Shown here one piece after another: positions 26,359 to 33,654 of a stretch of DNA of 33,654 nucleotides. This DNA comes from a bacterium (lineage in GTDB: Bacteria > Planctomycetota > UBA1135 > GCA-002686595): assembly GCA_030426785.1 (NCBI GenBank), contig JAUHXY010000013.1, positions 1 through 33,654 of the forward strand, read 5' to 3'. The translations under genes and the position numbers were made by a program. How positions within the stretch are numbered: the first letter of the stretch is position 1; every line of letters begins with the position of its first letter. The notes beneath the pieces are model-generated. The model searched no databases, was not told where the DNA came from, and saw nothing but the letters and a program-made list of their open reading frames with translations.

Positions 26359-27609
26359 CTAGGCCTCTTCGCGGGGGCTCACGGGGCGTAGGATATGCCC
26401 CATCTTCTCCCGCTTCGTCTCTAAATACCTGGCGTTGCTGGGGTTAGGCTCCACCACCAACGGCAGTTGATCCAACACCTCCATCCCGTAGCCCGACATG
26501 CCGTGGATCTTTTTGGGGTTGTTGGTCAAGAGGTGCATGCGGCGCACCCCCAGGAAATGGAGGATTTGGGCGCCGATGCCGTACTCGCGCAGGTCGGCGG
26601 AGAAACCGAGGGCCTTGTTGGCCTCCACGGTGTCCATGCCCTGGTCCTGGAGGCGGTAGGCCTTGAGCTTGTTGGCTAAGCCGATGCCACGCCCTTCCTG
26701 ACGCAGGTAGAGCAGCACACCCTTTTCCTTCTGGCCCAGGATCTCCAGGGCCGAATCGAGTTGCGGGCCGCAGTCGCAGCGCAGGCTGTGCAGTACGTCC
26801 CCGGTCAGGCATTCGGAGTGCACGCGCACGTGCACGGGCTCCTCGACGGCTTCGGGGGTGGCCCCCTCCGCGGTTTCCGGCAGGCCGCGGGTCAGGGCGA
26901 TGTGCTCTTTGCCGTCCACCTTGCTGCGGAAGAGGTGTAGAGAGAAATCCCCGAACGGGGTCGGCAGGGGCAGGTCCTGCTCGATGCGCTCGATCAGCAG
27001 CTCGGTGGAGCGCCGGTAGGCGATCAGGTCGGCGATCGTGCAGATCTTGAGGTCGTGCTTTTTGGCGAAGACCTCCAGCTCGGGCAAGCGCGCCATGGTG
27101 CCGTCGTCGTTCATGATCTCGCAGATCACGCCCGCTTCCCGCGAACCCGCCAAGCGGGCCAGGTCGACGATGCCCTCGGTCTGGCCGCCGCGTACGAGCA
27201 CGCCGCCCTCCTTCGCGCGCAGGGGGAAGATGTGCCCTGGTCGGGCCAAGTCCTCGGGTCCGCACTCCGGATCGCAGGCCACCTGGATGGTGCGCGCGCG
27301 ATCGGCTGCGCTGATCCCGGTGGTCACGCCGGTCGCGGCTTCGATCGAAACCGTAAAAGCCGTGGAAAAACTCGAAGTGTTGCGCCGGGTTTGAGGCTCC
27401 AGCTTGAGGCGATCGCACAGCCCCCCCGCCAGCGGCATGCAGATCAGCCCGCGCCCCTCGCGCGCCATGAAGTTCACGGCTTCGGGGGTCACGAATTCGG
27501 CCAGCATGGCCAAATCCCCTTCGTTCTCGCGGCTGGGGTCATCCACGAGGATGATCATCTTGCCCGCGCGGAGGTCCTCGATGGCCTCGGGGATCGTCGA
27601 AATCGCCAT
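26359..27609 (-). CDS. ribBA: Bifunctional DHBP synthase/GTP cyclohydrolase II (riboflavin synthesis)
   Basis: 416 residues from the ATG at 27609, a normal RibBA length; the open frame extends upstream without support. The N-terminal half (DHBP synthase) has [11 protein letters not shown] and [22 protein letters not shown]; the family's conserved G-H-T-E has Gln in place of the metal-ligand His. The C-terminal half (GTP cyclohydrolase II) has the zinc site [15 protein letters not shown] (three Cys) and R-Q-E-G-R-G-I-G-L, with the later N-N-P-K-K substrate segment. Makes the two precursors of riboflavin. It is divergent from the HEAT/cyclophilin gene, with 57 bases between the starts. No FMN riboswitch is seen. 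Confidence 0.95.
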   Translation of the reverse strand: MAISTIPEAIEDLRAGKMIILVDDPSRENEGDLAMLAEFVTPEAVNFMAREGRGLICMPLAGGLCDRLKLEPQTRRNTSSFSTAFTVSIEAATGVTTGISAADRARTIQVACDPECGPEDLARPGHIFPLRAKEGGVLVRGGQTEGIVDLARLAGSREAGVICEIMNDDGTMARLPELEVFAKKHDLKICTIADLIAYRRSTELLIERIEQDLPLPTPFGDFSLHLFRSKVDGKEHIALTRGLPETAEGATPEAVEEPVHVRVHSECLTGDVLHSLRCDCGPQLDSALEILGQKEKGVLLYLRQEGRGIGLANKLKAYRLQDQGMDTVEANKALGFSADLREYGIGAQILHFLGVRRMHLLTNNPKKIHGMSGYGMEVLDQLPLVVEPNPSNARYLETKREKMGHILRPVSPREEA

Positions 27610-27654
27610 AGTCTTTGGGGGATTGCTCGGTGGCCCGTTCGGGCTCCTGAGGTT

Positions 27655-27660
27655 CATAAT
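27655..27660 (+). promoter_or_regulatory. Possible -10 element; leaderless start of the HEAT/cyclophilin gene
   Basis: CATAAT (5/6 to consensus) ends 6 bases before the ATG at 27667, so transcription would start at or next to the A of ATG. The overlapping TATTAT on the minus strand could serve ribBA. No good -35 is seen for either. Confidence 0.4.
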
Positions 27661-27666
27661 ACGCCA

Positions 27667-29907
27667 ATGCAAAGCCTCACACCCCCGCCCATCTGCTCCC
27701 TTTTTGGTCGCCTCATCGCGGGGCGCTGGCCCGTGTTGCTGGGGGGGTCGCTGTTCCTGAGCGCCTGTGGATCCATGCGCATGCTGGAGGGGCCCATCGA
27801 GCCCAACCAGCCCGATCCGCTGCGCACCGGATTGACCTCGCCGACCAGCGTGGGGCCGGCGGCGCCGGTCGAGCCCATCGACCCCCTCAACCCCGCTGGT
27901 GCCGTGCATCCCGTGGCCGACGCGTTGGGCAGCATCGCGCGGCTGGAAGCAGGGCGCACGACGGGGGGCGGATACCTGCAAACCCTGTTGCGCCATCCCG
28001 ATCCCGTCGTGCGCGAGCGAGCGACCCGGGCCTTGGGTCGCTTGCCGAAGGAGCGCTTCGGCCGCAACGTGAGTGGGCCGTTGCAGGTCGCCTTGAAGGA
28101 CCTGGAGCCGAGCGTGCGCCAGGCAGCGGCCTTCGCGCTCGGGGTGCGCGGCGAGCGTTCCGTGTCCGAAGCTTTGCTAGAGGCGATCGACGATGAAGAC
28201 GCGAGCGTGCGCGCCCAGATCTACCTCGCCATGGGTCGCCTGGGCGCCCCCGACTTGGCGCCGGCCTTGTGGCGCGCTCTGTCCGACCCGGATCGCCGTG
28301 CGCAAGCTGCCGCGGCCCAAGCTTGGTCCACCTGGCCAGCGGATGAAGAGCCCGTCGTCGACCCGGACGCCCCCGGTTGGGAGCCGGTGCGCCTAGCTCT
28401 GGCCGAGCGCAGCGTGCAAGGCCCCGAGGCCGTCCGCTGGCGGGCTCTGTTCACCTACGCGCGCCGCAAAGAGCTGCGCCAGGATCCTAGCCCGCTGCTC
28501 GCCGCCGCCGACCGGGAGGGGGCCACGACCTGGGAGCGTTTGTTCGCCACCCTGGGCCTCGCCCGTTGGTTGCGCGACCACCAGGAGCACCTGGGTCAAC
28601 CCCAGGATGAAAAGCCGCAGGCATTCGCCGAACACGAACCCAAGGTAGCGCTGGCCTTGGCCCAGCGCTGCGCCGATGAAGACGAGCGCATCGTCGTCGA
28701 AGCTTTGCGGGGCTTCGCGGTCGTCGATCGGGGTTTGCCGCCCGCTCTGCAAGCTCGCGTCTTGCAACATGATTCGCCCCACGTGCGCGCGGCGGGCGTG
28801 TTGGCCTTGGGCACCCAGAACGCCGGCAGCGAACCGGCCGAGATGATGGGTCACGATGCCTCGTCCATGGTGCGCCGCGCGGCTTTCGAGATGTACATTC
28901 GACGCCAGCCCGCCGATGCCATCATGACCGTGCGGGAGTGGGGTCGCTCCCGGGATGCACGCCAACGCCGCGCCGCCGCCCAGGTCCTGCGCTACATGGG
29001 CACCGAAGAAGCGCGCAGCGTGCTGCTGGGTTTGACCGAAGATCGTCACCCGCAAGTGGCCGTCGAAGCAATCGGTCAACTGCAGCACTTCCAGGACGAC
29101 ACGACCCGTGCACGCTTGCACAGCTTGTGCGCTCACGAGGACAACGGGCGCAAACTCGCCGCGGTTTCGACGCTAGAGGAGTTCGAGTTGCACTCCAAAG
29201 ACTTGCCGCCGCTGGTCGAAGCCTACGCCTCAGCGCACGGCGACATCGGGGTGGAAGTTTGCGCCCAAGCCCTGCGCACGGCGCAAGCGATCGAGGGCAG
29301 CGAAGCCACCGAGTTCCTCAAGGCTGGGTTGTTGCACGGGGATCCTTACGTGATGCAGATCGCCGAAGACGCTCTGCTCGAACGCGGCGCGGAGATTCCG
29401 TTGAGCGAATCCCCCGCCTTGGCAGGTCCCGACGAGTTGGCGCCCCTGCGCGACCCGGACCTGCCCAATCCCAAGGTCGCGGTCGAAACCAACCGCGGCA
29501 CGATGGTCTTCGAGCTGTACCCCGCGGTCGCGCCGGTGCATGTGCACAATCTGCTGGCCCTGGCCGAGCGCGGTCACTACGACGGTTTGCGCTGGCATCG
29601 GGTCGTGTCCGACTTCGTGATCCAAGGGGGTTGTTATCGCGGCGACGGCAGCGGCGGGGGGACTTGGCGGGGGCTGTCCGATTCCTTGGGCCAAGAGTTC
29701 ACCGAGCTCAGCTACGCCGAAGGTGCCCTGGGCATGCCTCGCAACGAGAACCCCGACAGCGGCGGCAGCCAGATCTTCGTCACGCACCGCCCCACGCCCC
29801 ATTTGGACGGTCGTTACACCCTCTTCGGGCTGTTGACCGCCGGCCGCGATGTGTTGCACCGGGTCGAAGAAGGCGATCGCATCCTCTCGATCAAACGCCT
29901 GCAGTAA
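27667..29907 (+). CDS. HEAT-repeat lipoprotein with C-terminal cyclophilin-type peptidyl-prolyl isomerase
   Basis: 746 residues from the ATG at 27667; a much longer upstream frame runs antisense to ribBA and is rejected. A lipoprotein signal ends in L-S-A-C (Cys34). Residues ~90-580 are short helical HEAT-type repeats ([45 protein letters not shown]). The final ~150 residues are a cyclophilin domain: [28 protein letters not shown] and the later [14 protein letters not shown]. The usual F-H-R is W-H-R here, with the catalytic Arg kept. Likely helps fold envelope proteins while its repeats hold partners. The family combination is known from other phyla by memory. Confidence 0.88.
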   Translation: MQSLTPPPICSLFGRLIAGRWPVLLGGSLFLSACGSMRMLEGPIEPNQPDPLRTGLTSPTSVGPAAPVEPIDPLNPAGAVHPVADALGSIARLEAGRTTGGGYLQTLLRHPDPVVRERATRALGRLPKERFGRNVSGPLQVALKDLEPSVRQAAAFALGVRGERSVSEALLEAIDDEDASVRAQIYLAMGRLGAPDLAPALWRALSDPDRRAQAAAAQAWSTWPADEEPVVDPDAPGWEPVRLALAERSVQGPEAVRWRALFTYARRKELRQDPSPLLAAADREGATTWERLFATLGLARWLRDHQEHLGQPQDEKPQAFAEHEPKVALALAQRCADEDERIVVEALRGFAVVDRGLPPALQARVLQHDSPHVRAAGVLALGTQNAGSEPAEMMGHDASSMVRRAAFEMYIRRQPADAIMTVREWGRSRDARQRRAAAQVLRYMGTEEARSVLLGLTEDRHPQVAVEAIGQLQHFQDDTTRARLHSLCAHEDNGRKLAAVSTLEEFELHSKDLPPLVEAYASAHGDIGVEVCAQALRTAQAIEGSEATEFLKAGLLHGDPYVMQIAEDALLERGAEIPLSESPALAGPDELAPLRDPDLPNPKVAVETNRGTMVFELYPAVAPVHVHNLLALAERGHYDGLRWHRVVSDFVIQGGCYRGDGSGGGTWRGLSDSLGQEFTELSYAEGALGMPRNENPDSGGSQIFVTHRPTPHLDGRYTLFGLLTAGRDVLHRVEEGDRILSIKRLQ

Positions 29908-29945
29908 GACCGATCCGAGAGCCCCCCGCCTCACATCGAACCCTC

Positions 29946-30047
29946 ATTTCGAGAAACGAAATTGCATTGAAGACGGGCCTTTGGCCCGGGCGATAGGAAG
30001 CCTTAATCCCCGCTGGGAAGCCGCAAATCGGTTTCCAAGCCGCTTCC
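29946..30047 (+). promoter_or_regulatory. Structured intergenic/leader region before the protease gene
   Basis: Four paired elements are visible. ATTTCG/CGAAAT (29946-29962) and CGGGCC/GGCCCG (29974-29988) are simple hairpins. An outer stem GGAAGC/GCTTCC (29996-30001 with 30042-30047) encloses an 8-bp hairpin (30016-30023 with 30029-30036, loop CAAAT, one G-T pair). A GGAG ribosome site follows at 30054-30057. The first hairpins may end the upstream transcript; the last pair may shape the leader of the protease mRNA. It does not match a riboswitch class I know. Confidence 0.45.
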
Positions 30048-30063
30048 TTCCCCGGAGCCCGAT

Positions 30064-31230
30064 ATGCAGCGTTTTCTGATTCCCTCCGCCGTTTTGCTCG
30101 TCGTGGGCAGCATGGGCGTCACCCACGTGCGTTCCATGCAGCGCAGCCTGGACAGTCTGGAGACCCTGCGCGAGCAGGTGCCTTCCCGCTTGATGGAGAT
30201 GCGCGCGGAGCTGAACGCCAGCGAAGCCCGCTGGTCCGAACGCGTGGCGGAGTTGAACGCAGAACTCGGGCACCTGCAGGTGGACAAGCAGCTGCAAACC
30301 GGTTCGCTGACCCGGCAACTAGAAGAGGCCACCGCTTCCCTCGAAGACCAGCGCAACCACATCGAAGCCCTGCAAAACGCCCTGCAGAGCCGCGACGTGG
30401 AGAGCCGCTTCAACCAAGTGTTGGAGGAGTTCACCGGGCTTTCCGAGTCGATGCACTCGACCCGCAACCTGGTGGAAACCACCCGCGAGGACTTGGGCAA
30501 GATCGCCGAGACCCTGCACCCGCGTGAGGCCGAAGTGGCTCACCGCTGGCGCCGCATCGTCGGTCCCACCGTGCAACTCTCGGGCGCGACCACCGTCGGC
30601 AGTGGTGTGGTATTGCAGTCCACCGAGCGCGCTGATGGGCAGGGCCACGAGACCTTGGTCCTGACCGCTTGGCACGTGGTGCGGGACATCTTGGCCGACA
30701 AGGTCGACCCGCTCGACCAAAGCATCCCGGTCACCCTGTACTTAGAAGACGGCAACACGCTGCACCGCACGGCGAAGTTGCTGGGCAAAAACTCGATCAT
30801 CGATGCCGCCTTGTTGCGCCTCGACGGCAGCGAGCCGGTCGCCAACGGGGCGACCTTGGCCTCACGCTCCTTCCTGGAGAGCCGCCGCATCTTCCATTCG
30901 ATCTACGCGGTGGGTTGCCCGCTCGGCAACGATCCGATCCCGACCCGCGGCGAAATCGCCGACCTCGACCACTACATCGACGGCAGCACCTACTGGATGA
31001 TCAGCGCGCCGACCTACATCGGCAACTCCGGCGGCGGCATCTACGACGGGTCCAGCAACCACCTGATGGGACTGTTCTCCAAGATCTACACCCACGGCAA
31101 CATCCGCCCCACCATCGTGCCGCACATGGGCCTCGTTTCGCCCTTGGAGCTCGTGTACGAGTGGCTTGAGCGCGAAGAGATCGCCACCGTGGTGGACGAG
31201 GGCGACCAAGCGCACATCTTGGTGCGCTGA
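30064..31230 (+). CDS. Membrane-anchored trypsin-like serine protease with N-terminal coiled coil
   Basis: 388 residues; GGAG lies 6 bases before the ATG. A signal-anchor (residues ~4-20) leads into a long coiled coil (~25-150, with M-R-A-E-L-N-A-S-E-A and R-Q-L-E-E-A-T-A-S-L-E). The chymotrypsin-fold domain spans ~165-375 with a complete triad: His203 in L-T-A-W-H-V-V, Asp247 in S-I-I-D-A-A-L-L-R-L, and Ser322 in G-N-S-G-G-G-I-Y. No PDZ domain follows, unlike DegP/HtrA. The coiled coil probably oligomerises the protein or holds it at a distance from the membrane. A bidirectional terminator separates it from the convergent purH. Its substrate is unknown; a role in envelope quality control is an inference. 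Confidence 0.87.
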   Translation: MQRFLIPSAVLLVVGSMGVTHVRSMQRSLDSLETLREQVPSRLMEMRAELNASEARWSERVAELNAELGHLQVDKQLQTGSLTRQLEEATASLEDQRNHIEALQNALQSRDVESRFNQVLEEFTGLSESMHSTRNLVETTREDLGKIAETLHPREAEVAHRWRRIVGPTVQLSGATTVGSGVVLQSTERADGQGHETLVLTAWHVVRDILADKVDPLDQSIPVTLYLEDGNTLHRTAKLLGKNSIIDAALLRLDGSEPVANGATLASRSFLESRRIFHSIYAVGCPLGNDPIPTRGEIADLDHYIDGSTYWMISAPTYIGNSGGGIYDGSSNHLMGLFSKIYTHGNIRPTIVPHMGLVSPLELVYEWLEREEIATVVDEGDQAHILVR

Positions 31231-31255
31231 GCGCCAGCAGCCACCTACATCAAAA

Positions 31256-31285
31256 CCAAGCGCCTCGCGAATGCGGGGCGCTTGG
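31256..31285. terminator. Bidirectional terminator between the protease gene and purH
   Basis: CCAAGCGCC (31256-31264) pairs with GGCGCTTGG (31277-31285), plus an inner CGC/GCG (31266-31268/31273-31275) with a GAAT loop. On the minus strand the stem is followed by TTTTGATG, a usable T tract for purH; on the plus strand the following CGTTATTG is weaker. Confidence 0.8.
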
Positions 31286-31311
31286 CGTTATTGCTCGGTT
31301 ACGACCGCGTC

Positions 31312-32892
31312 CTAGTGGCGGAAGTGGCGGATGCCGGTGAAGACCATCGGAACGTTCTTGGCATCGCACGCGGCGATGACCTCGTCATCGCGCATGGAGC
31401 CGCCCGGTTCGACGATCGCGACCACGCCGCCGGCGATGGCCGTTTCCACGCCGTCGGGGAAGGGGAAAAACGCATCGGAGGCGAGCACCGAGCCCTGCGC
31501 ACGGTCACCCGCCTTCAGGACGGCCATGCGCACGCTGTCGACGCGACTCATCTGGCCTGCGCCCACGCCGTACACCGTGCGATCGCCCGTCAACACGATC
31601 GCGTTGGACTTGACGTGTTTGGCGATGCGTTGCGCGAAGGCCAGTTCGTCGAGTTGGTCGGCGCTGGGAGCCGTTTGGGTGACCGTTTTCATGGCCGCCG
31701 CGTCTTCGCTCGCCAAATCGCGATCCTGCAGCAGGAAGCCGCCGGTGATCTTCTTGACCTCCACGTCGGCGGCTAGGCGCGCATCGGGACCAAACGCGCC
31801 GCAGGCCAGCAAGCGCACGTTTTTGCCCCACTTGGGACCGGTGGTGAGCAGCTCGAAGGCGTCCGCGTCGAAAGACGGTGCGATGATGGCTTCCACGAAG
31901 CGCTTGCCTTCCACCAGGAACTTGGCCACCGCCATGTCCACCGGACGCGTCATGGCGAGCACGGATCCGAAGGCCGAAACCGGGTCGCCCGACCACGCCT
32001 TTTCGATCGCATCGCCCAAATCCTTGCCGATCGCTGCACCGCAGGGGTTGGTGTGTTTGATCACGCAGCAAAACGGCTCGGCGAATTCTTTCGCCAGGGC
32101 CAAAGCCGCGTCCAGGTCGACCAGGTTGTTGTAGGACAGGGCCTTGCCGTTTAGCACTTCGGCCGTACCCACCGACGGCTCGCCCGTGTCGGGAGTGTGA
32201 TAAAAGGCCGCCTTTTGGTGCGGGTTTTCGCCGTAGCGCAGCTCCATCACCTTTTGCCCGGTCATGCCGAATTGGTCCGGGAAATCCCCTTCGCTCTCCG
32301 TCACGCTCGCGAGGTAGCGGTGGATGGCCGCGTCGTAGCGCGCGGTGCGCGCAAAGGCTTTCATCGCCAAGGTCTCGCGCAGGTTTTGCGACAACGCGCC
32401 TTGGTGCGCTTTCATGTCCGCCAACACCGCGTCGTAGTCTTCCGCCGCCGTCACGATGCCCACCGCGTCGTGGTTTTTGGCCGCCGAGCGCACCATGGAA
32501 GGACCGCCAATGTCGATTTGCTCGATCGCTTCCGCGCGGGTGACCCCTGGCTTCGCTACGGTCGCTTCGAAGGGATACAGGTTGACCACCACCAAGTCGA
32601 TCGGCGCGATGTCGTGCTGCTCCATGGCCTGCACGTGCGTATCCAGGTCCCGCCGCGCCAAAATGCCCCCGTGGATCTTGGGGTGCAAGGTCTTGACCCG
32701 CCCATCCATCATCTCGGGGAAACCGGTGTGTTCGGACACCTCGGTCACCTCGATGCCCGCATCCTGCAACTGCCGATAAGTGCCCCCGGTCGAGAGCAAC
32801 TGCACCCCAAACTCGCGCAGACCTTGCGCAAAGGGCACCAAATTCGTCTTGTCAGAAACGCTGAGCAGGGCTCGCCGAACGGGAAGATTCAT
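31312..32892 (-). CDS. purH: Bifunctional AICAR formyltransferase/IMP cyclohydrolase
   Basis: 526 residues, close to E. coli PurH (529). It carries out the last two steps of purine synthesis in the cytoplasm. The N-terminal IMP cyclohydrolase (MGS-like) domain shows A-L-L-S-V-S-D-K-T, L-L-S-T-G-G-T and G-R-V-K-T-L-H-P-K-I-H-G-G. The transformylase half shows L-R-Y-G-E-N-P-H-Q-K-A, V-I-K-H-T-N-P-C-G-A-A (catalytic Lys-His) and S-D-A-F-F-P-F-P-D-G-V near the end, with R-H-F-R-H as the C-terminus. No Shine-Dalgarno-like sequence lies directly before the ATG. The 32893-33059 gap upstream contains no gene and no clear purine riboswitch. Confidence 0.97.
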   Translation of the reverse strand: MNLPVRRALLSVSDKTNLVPFAQGLREFGVQLLSTGGTYRQLQDAGIEVTEVSEHTGFPEMMDGRVKTLHPKIHGGILARRDLDTHVQAMEQHDIAPIDLVVVNLYPFEATVAKPGVTRAEAIEQIDIGGPSMVRSAAKNHDAVGIVTAAEDYDAVLADMKAHQGALSQNLRETLAMKAFARTARYDAAIHRYLASVTESEGDFPDQFGMTGQKVMELRYGENPHQKAAFYHTPDTGEPSVGTAEVLNGKALSYNNLVDLDAALALAKEFAEPFCCVIKHTNPCGAAIGKDLGDAIEKAWSGDPVSAFGSVLAMTRPVDMAVAKFLVEGKRFVEAIIAPSFDADAFELLTTGPKWGKNVRLLACGAFGPDARLAADVEVKKITGGFLLQDRDLASEDAAAMKTVTQTAPSADQLDELAFAQRIAKHVKSNAIVLTGDRTVYGVGAGQMSRVDSVRMAVLKAGDRAQGSVLASDAFFPFPDGVETAIAGGVVAIVEPGGSMRDDEVIAACDAKNVPMVFTGIRHFRH

Positions 32893-33059
32893 CGCTGGGG
32901 GGTCACAGAACGCCGAAGGGGGATTCGCGAGCGCCGCATCCTAGTCCGCAAGGCCCCAAAAGTCCCCCCCGGCCCGGACCTTAACCACTTGGTGGTGCTC
33001 GAACCGCCTGTCCTACGCGCTGCACCGAATGGCTTGCCCCCGATCCGCGCACACGGCCG

Positions 33060-33654
33060 TCAGAAGGCCACCTTCACGCCGTTCGACAGATTGGATTGCC
33101 CTCCAGGGGCGCGGTGCCAAAGTTGGAAGTAGTGTGCTTCGCCTGGGGCAAAGGGTGACCCCCAGGGCGTGGTCGGCGGCAGTAGGTACCCAAAATCGGA
33201 GTCGGAGGTCTGACCGGAATTCACAAAGCGTCCGTGCGCATCGAAGGAACCAATCGAATCGAACGGACTGCCTACGACGTTGTAGCGAGCTAAGCGCCCA
33301 GGAGCGGCTCCCAACAAGCAGAGTTGCCCCAAGCTGATGGGAATCCCTGGGTCTTGAAACCAGGTACCTCCAACCAGGTAACCAAATTCTCCTACCGGCC
33401 CGTTCACAGCGTCCCACTTGACCTGCCAATCCAACAACCACTCCTGGGTGGCCATCAGTCGCGTCGAACGTCCATCGGGGTTGGGTAGGCCCGGATCACA
33501 GAAGGCCGCAAACTCGACGAAGTCTAGACAGCCGCCCGAACCCGTGACGTAGAGCTGGTAGGGCACACACTCGGGAAAGCCCGGAGAGCGCAGCAACAGG
33601 TAGACCTTCTCGGCTGTCGGACCGTTGTTGTCGTACTGCAGGGTAAACATCGGT
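33060..33654 (-). CDS. Secreted repeat-type protein, C-terminal part (5' end off the window)
   Basis: The frame is open to the right edge, so only the last ~197 residues are seen. It is rich in Gly, Pro, Phe and Tyr, and beta-strand-like: P-G-F-P-E-C-V-P-Y-Q-L-Y-V, G-G-C-L-D-F-V-E-F, Q-L-C-L-L-G-A-A-P-G-R-L-A-R-Y, and a final A-H-Y-F-Q-L-W-H-R with S-N-L-S-N-G-V-K-V-A-F. That ending (aromatic, W-H/Y-R, S-N-x-x-x-x-x-x-V-x-F) is typical, from memory, of secreted or surface proteins in planctomycetes. Paired Cys residues suggest disulfides. No enzymatic motif is visible; the upstream part could contain one. Confidence 0.6.
   Translation of the reverse strand, partial: PMFTLQYDNNGPTAEKVYLLLRSPGFPECVPYQLYVTGSGGCLDFVEFAAFCDPGLPNPDGRSTRLMATQEWLLDWQVKWDAVNGPVGEFGYLVGGTWFQDPGIPISLGQLCLLGAAPGRLARYNVVGSPFDSIGSFDAHGRFVNSGQTSDSDFGYLLPPTTPWGSPFAPGEAHYFQLWHRAPGGQSNLSNGVKVAF

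Overview
The window looks like chromosomal DNA from a high-GC, Gram-negative-type bacterium, most likely a planctomycete or close relative. Pointers are: two ECF sigma-factor operons with membrane-anchored partners, one of them an anti-sigma-like/YfbK von Willebrand fusion; several lipoproteins and secreted repeat proteins; PilM/PilO-like inner-membrane genes; weak or absent Shine-Dalgarno sequences before many starts; and, at the right edge, a secreted protein whose C-terminal end resembles families I remember from marine Planctomycetota. The assignment is an inference from gene content. No rRNA, tRNA, complete insertion sequence or CRISPR array was seen.

Layout. 1-2350 is an accessory patch: a visibly AT-richer partial gene with a HEPN-like R-x4-H motif, a small HExxH-like membrane protein, and a ParD/ParE toxin-antitoxin pair. 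The toxin-antitoxin pair sits between the 3' end of the HExxH gene and a second, degenerate copy of that same end. 2316-7178 (minus) holds a DUF2071-like protein, then an ECF sigma factor followed by a 1031-residue anti-sigma-like/von Willebrand (YfbK-type) protein that ends at a good intrinsic terminator. 7468-12903 holds an agmatinase-family ureohydrolase, a convergent Na+/Ca2+ antiporter, then a plus-strand run of a PuuD-like glutamine amidotransferase, an unknown two-TM protein and aroB. 12920-15334 (minus) is a sulfatase-like lipoprotein with C-terminal TPRs plus an outer-membrane-barrel-like protein. 15443-21672 (plus) carries a polytopic membrane protein, carB and a WD40-like secreted protein.

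21669-26233 (minus) is a tightly packed six-gene operon: RpoE-like ECF sigma factor, zinc-finger anti-sigma factor, CnrX/Spy-like sensor-like protein, PilM-PilN-like fusion, PilO/GspM-like protein and an iodotyrosine-deiodinase-like nitroreductase. Junctions overlap by 4 bases or are separated by 3-8 bases. This is the strongest candidate for an undescribed system: an envelope-stress sigma/anti-sigma pair wired to an orphan pilus/secretion-type inner-membrane platform and a reductive dehalogenase-family flavoenzyme. The right end carries ribBA, a HEAT-repeat/cyclophilin lipoprotein, a coiled-coil trypsin-like protease behind a structured leader, purH, and the edge-truncated secreted protein.

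Housekeeping genes (aroB, carB, ribBA, purH) are scattered among envelope and regulatory genes, which indicates core chromosome. Only the first ~2.3 kb looks recently rearranged.
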